NCBI GenBank assembly: GCA_027065935.1
Contig: JAMONI010000276.1
Span: 1-6,600, forward strand
DNA length: 6,600 nucleotides
Direction of reading: 5' to 3'
Origin: Flavobacteriales bacterium
Lineage (GTDB): Bacteria; Bacteroidota; Bacteroidia; Flavobacteriales; Flavobacteriaceae
Shown here: one piece after another, positions 6,267 through 6,600 of the stretch
How the letters are laid out: the number at the start of each line of letters is the position of its first letter
Position numbering within the stretch: the first letter of the stretch is position 1
Position numbers and translations under genes: made by a program
Notes under the pieces: generated by a model
The model's database searches: none
Seen by the model: the letters and a program-made list of their open reading frames with translations, nothing else
Told to the model about the DNA's origin: nothing

Positions 6267-6600
6267 TAAGAATTACTTGGCTTTTTTCCGTAAAGCACGG
6301 GGTTAAGTTCGGGGTCGTTATACATTTTCATTTGTTTGTAAACCTTCATAAATTTTTTCCCTTGCTCGATCTCCGTTAGCAGTTCGTCAATGGCGGTGGA
6401 CAGGTCTTTTTCCTGTTCAAGCAGAATGCGATATTTTTCTTCCACTTCGGCTTTTTTTTCGGGCGACAGGTCCTTGCGTTTTCTTTCTTCGTTCATGTGG
6501 TAAATTTTCAAGGCCAAGATGGACAATCTGTCCAAAGCCCAAGCCGGACTTTCGGTATTGATTTTGGCGCCGGGAAGCGGGGTGACGTCTTTAAAAAGCT
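6266..6600 (-). CDS. DUF4254-family protein (N-terminus cut by window edge)
   Basis: The frame is open from the right edge to a stop at 6266-6268, giving the last 110 residues of a protein whose family is roughly 200 long. Visible conserved blocks, in order, are INTESPAWALDRLSILALKIYHM, a charged helical stretch with LLEQEKDLSTAIDELLTEIEQGKK, and near the end KVYKQMKMYNDPELNPVLYG. These match what I know of DUF4254, an all-helical Bacteroidota family of unknown function that is often next to a glycosyltransferase gene. A TTG at 6535 could be read as a start, but the conserved NTESPAWALDRLS block runs straight through it, so the true start is outside the window. The stop shares a base with the GT9 start, so coupled translation and a shared role in lipopolysaccharide or surface-glycan assembly are likely; this is inference from context. 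Confidence 0.87.
   Translation of the reverse strand, partial: LFKDVTPLPGAKINTESPAWALDRLSILALKIYHMNEERKRKDLSPEKKAEVEEKYRILLEQEKDLSTAIDELLTEIEQGKKFMKVYKQMKMYNDPELNPVLYGKKPSNS

Noticed and set aside
6266..6535. A complete 89-residue protein starting with TTG at 6535
   Set aside because: The reading frame stays open to the right edge and conserved DUF4254 residues continue upstream, so this is a fragment of a longer gene.
1..6600. Mobile elements, CRISPR arrays, tRNA/rRNA genes, prophage or toxin-antitoxin genes
   Set aside because: No transposase motif, regular repeat series, RNA-gene signature or small toxin-like pair was seen on either strand.

Overview
This window looks like an ordinary chromosomal segment of a Bacteroidota bacterium, most likely from the Flavobacteriia. 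Three things point there: promoter -7 elements of the TAnnTTTG type ahead of several genes, start codons with little or no Shine-Dalgarno sequence, and gene families typical of that group (a DUF4254 protein paired with a family 9 glycosyltransferase, a CBS protein with an ACT-like tail, and a TPR membrane protein joined to ribH). The assignment is inferred from these signs and not from any database comparison.

Layout. Positions 1-2499 hold a leftward operon: a membrane-anchored TPR protein (2499-1708), ribH for lumazine synthase (1708-1220), and an adenine-N6 or cytosine-N4 type DNA methyltransferase (1163 to beyond base 1, C-terminus cut by the window). A 147-base divergent region (2500-2646) carries a promoter in each direction. 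Rightward from it come purB for adenylosuccinate lyase (2647-3990) and an OsmC-family protein (4056-4484) with its own -7 element, followed by a clear rho-independent hairpin (4517-4540). Next, also rightward, is a two-CBS protein with an ACT-like C-terminal domain (4588-5244). It converges on a leftward pair, DUF4254 (beyond 6600 to 6266) and a GT9 glycosyltransferase (6266-5241). Coding density is very high and no gene-free stretch exceeds 300 bases.

How the genes work together. ribH (riboflavin) and purB (purine/AMP) are housekeeping biosynthesis genes. The GT9/DUF4254 pair probably works in lipopolysaccharide or other surface-glycan assembly. The OsmC protein may act in thiol-dependent peroxide detoxification. 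The CBS-ACT protein looks like a small ligand sensor of unknown target. The methyltransferase is the most accessory-like element.

I see no CRISPR array, transposase, tRNA or rRNA, prophage gene or convincing new multi-gene system. The points worth a second look are the motif order of the methyltransferase, the interlocked TTAA stop codons of the convergent genes, two TAATG coupled junctions, a consistent -7-to-start spacing, and the uncharacterised CBS-ACT and DUF4254 proteins.
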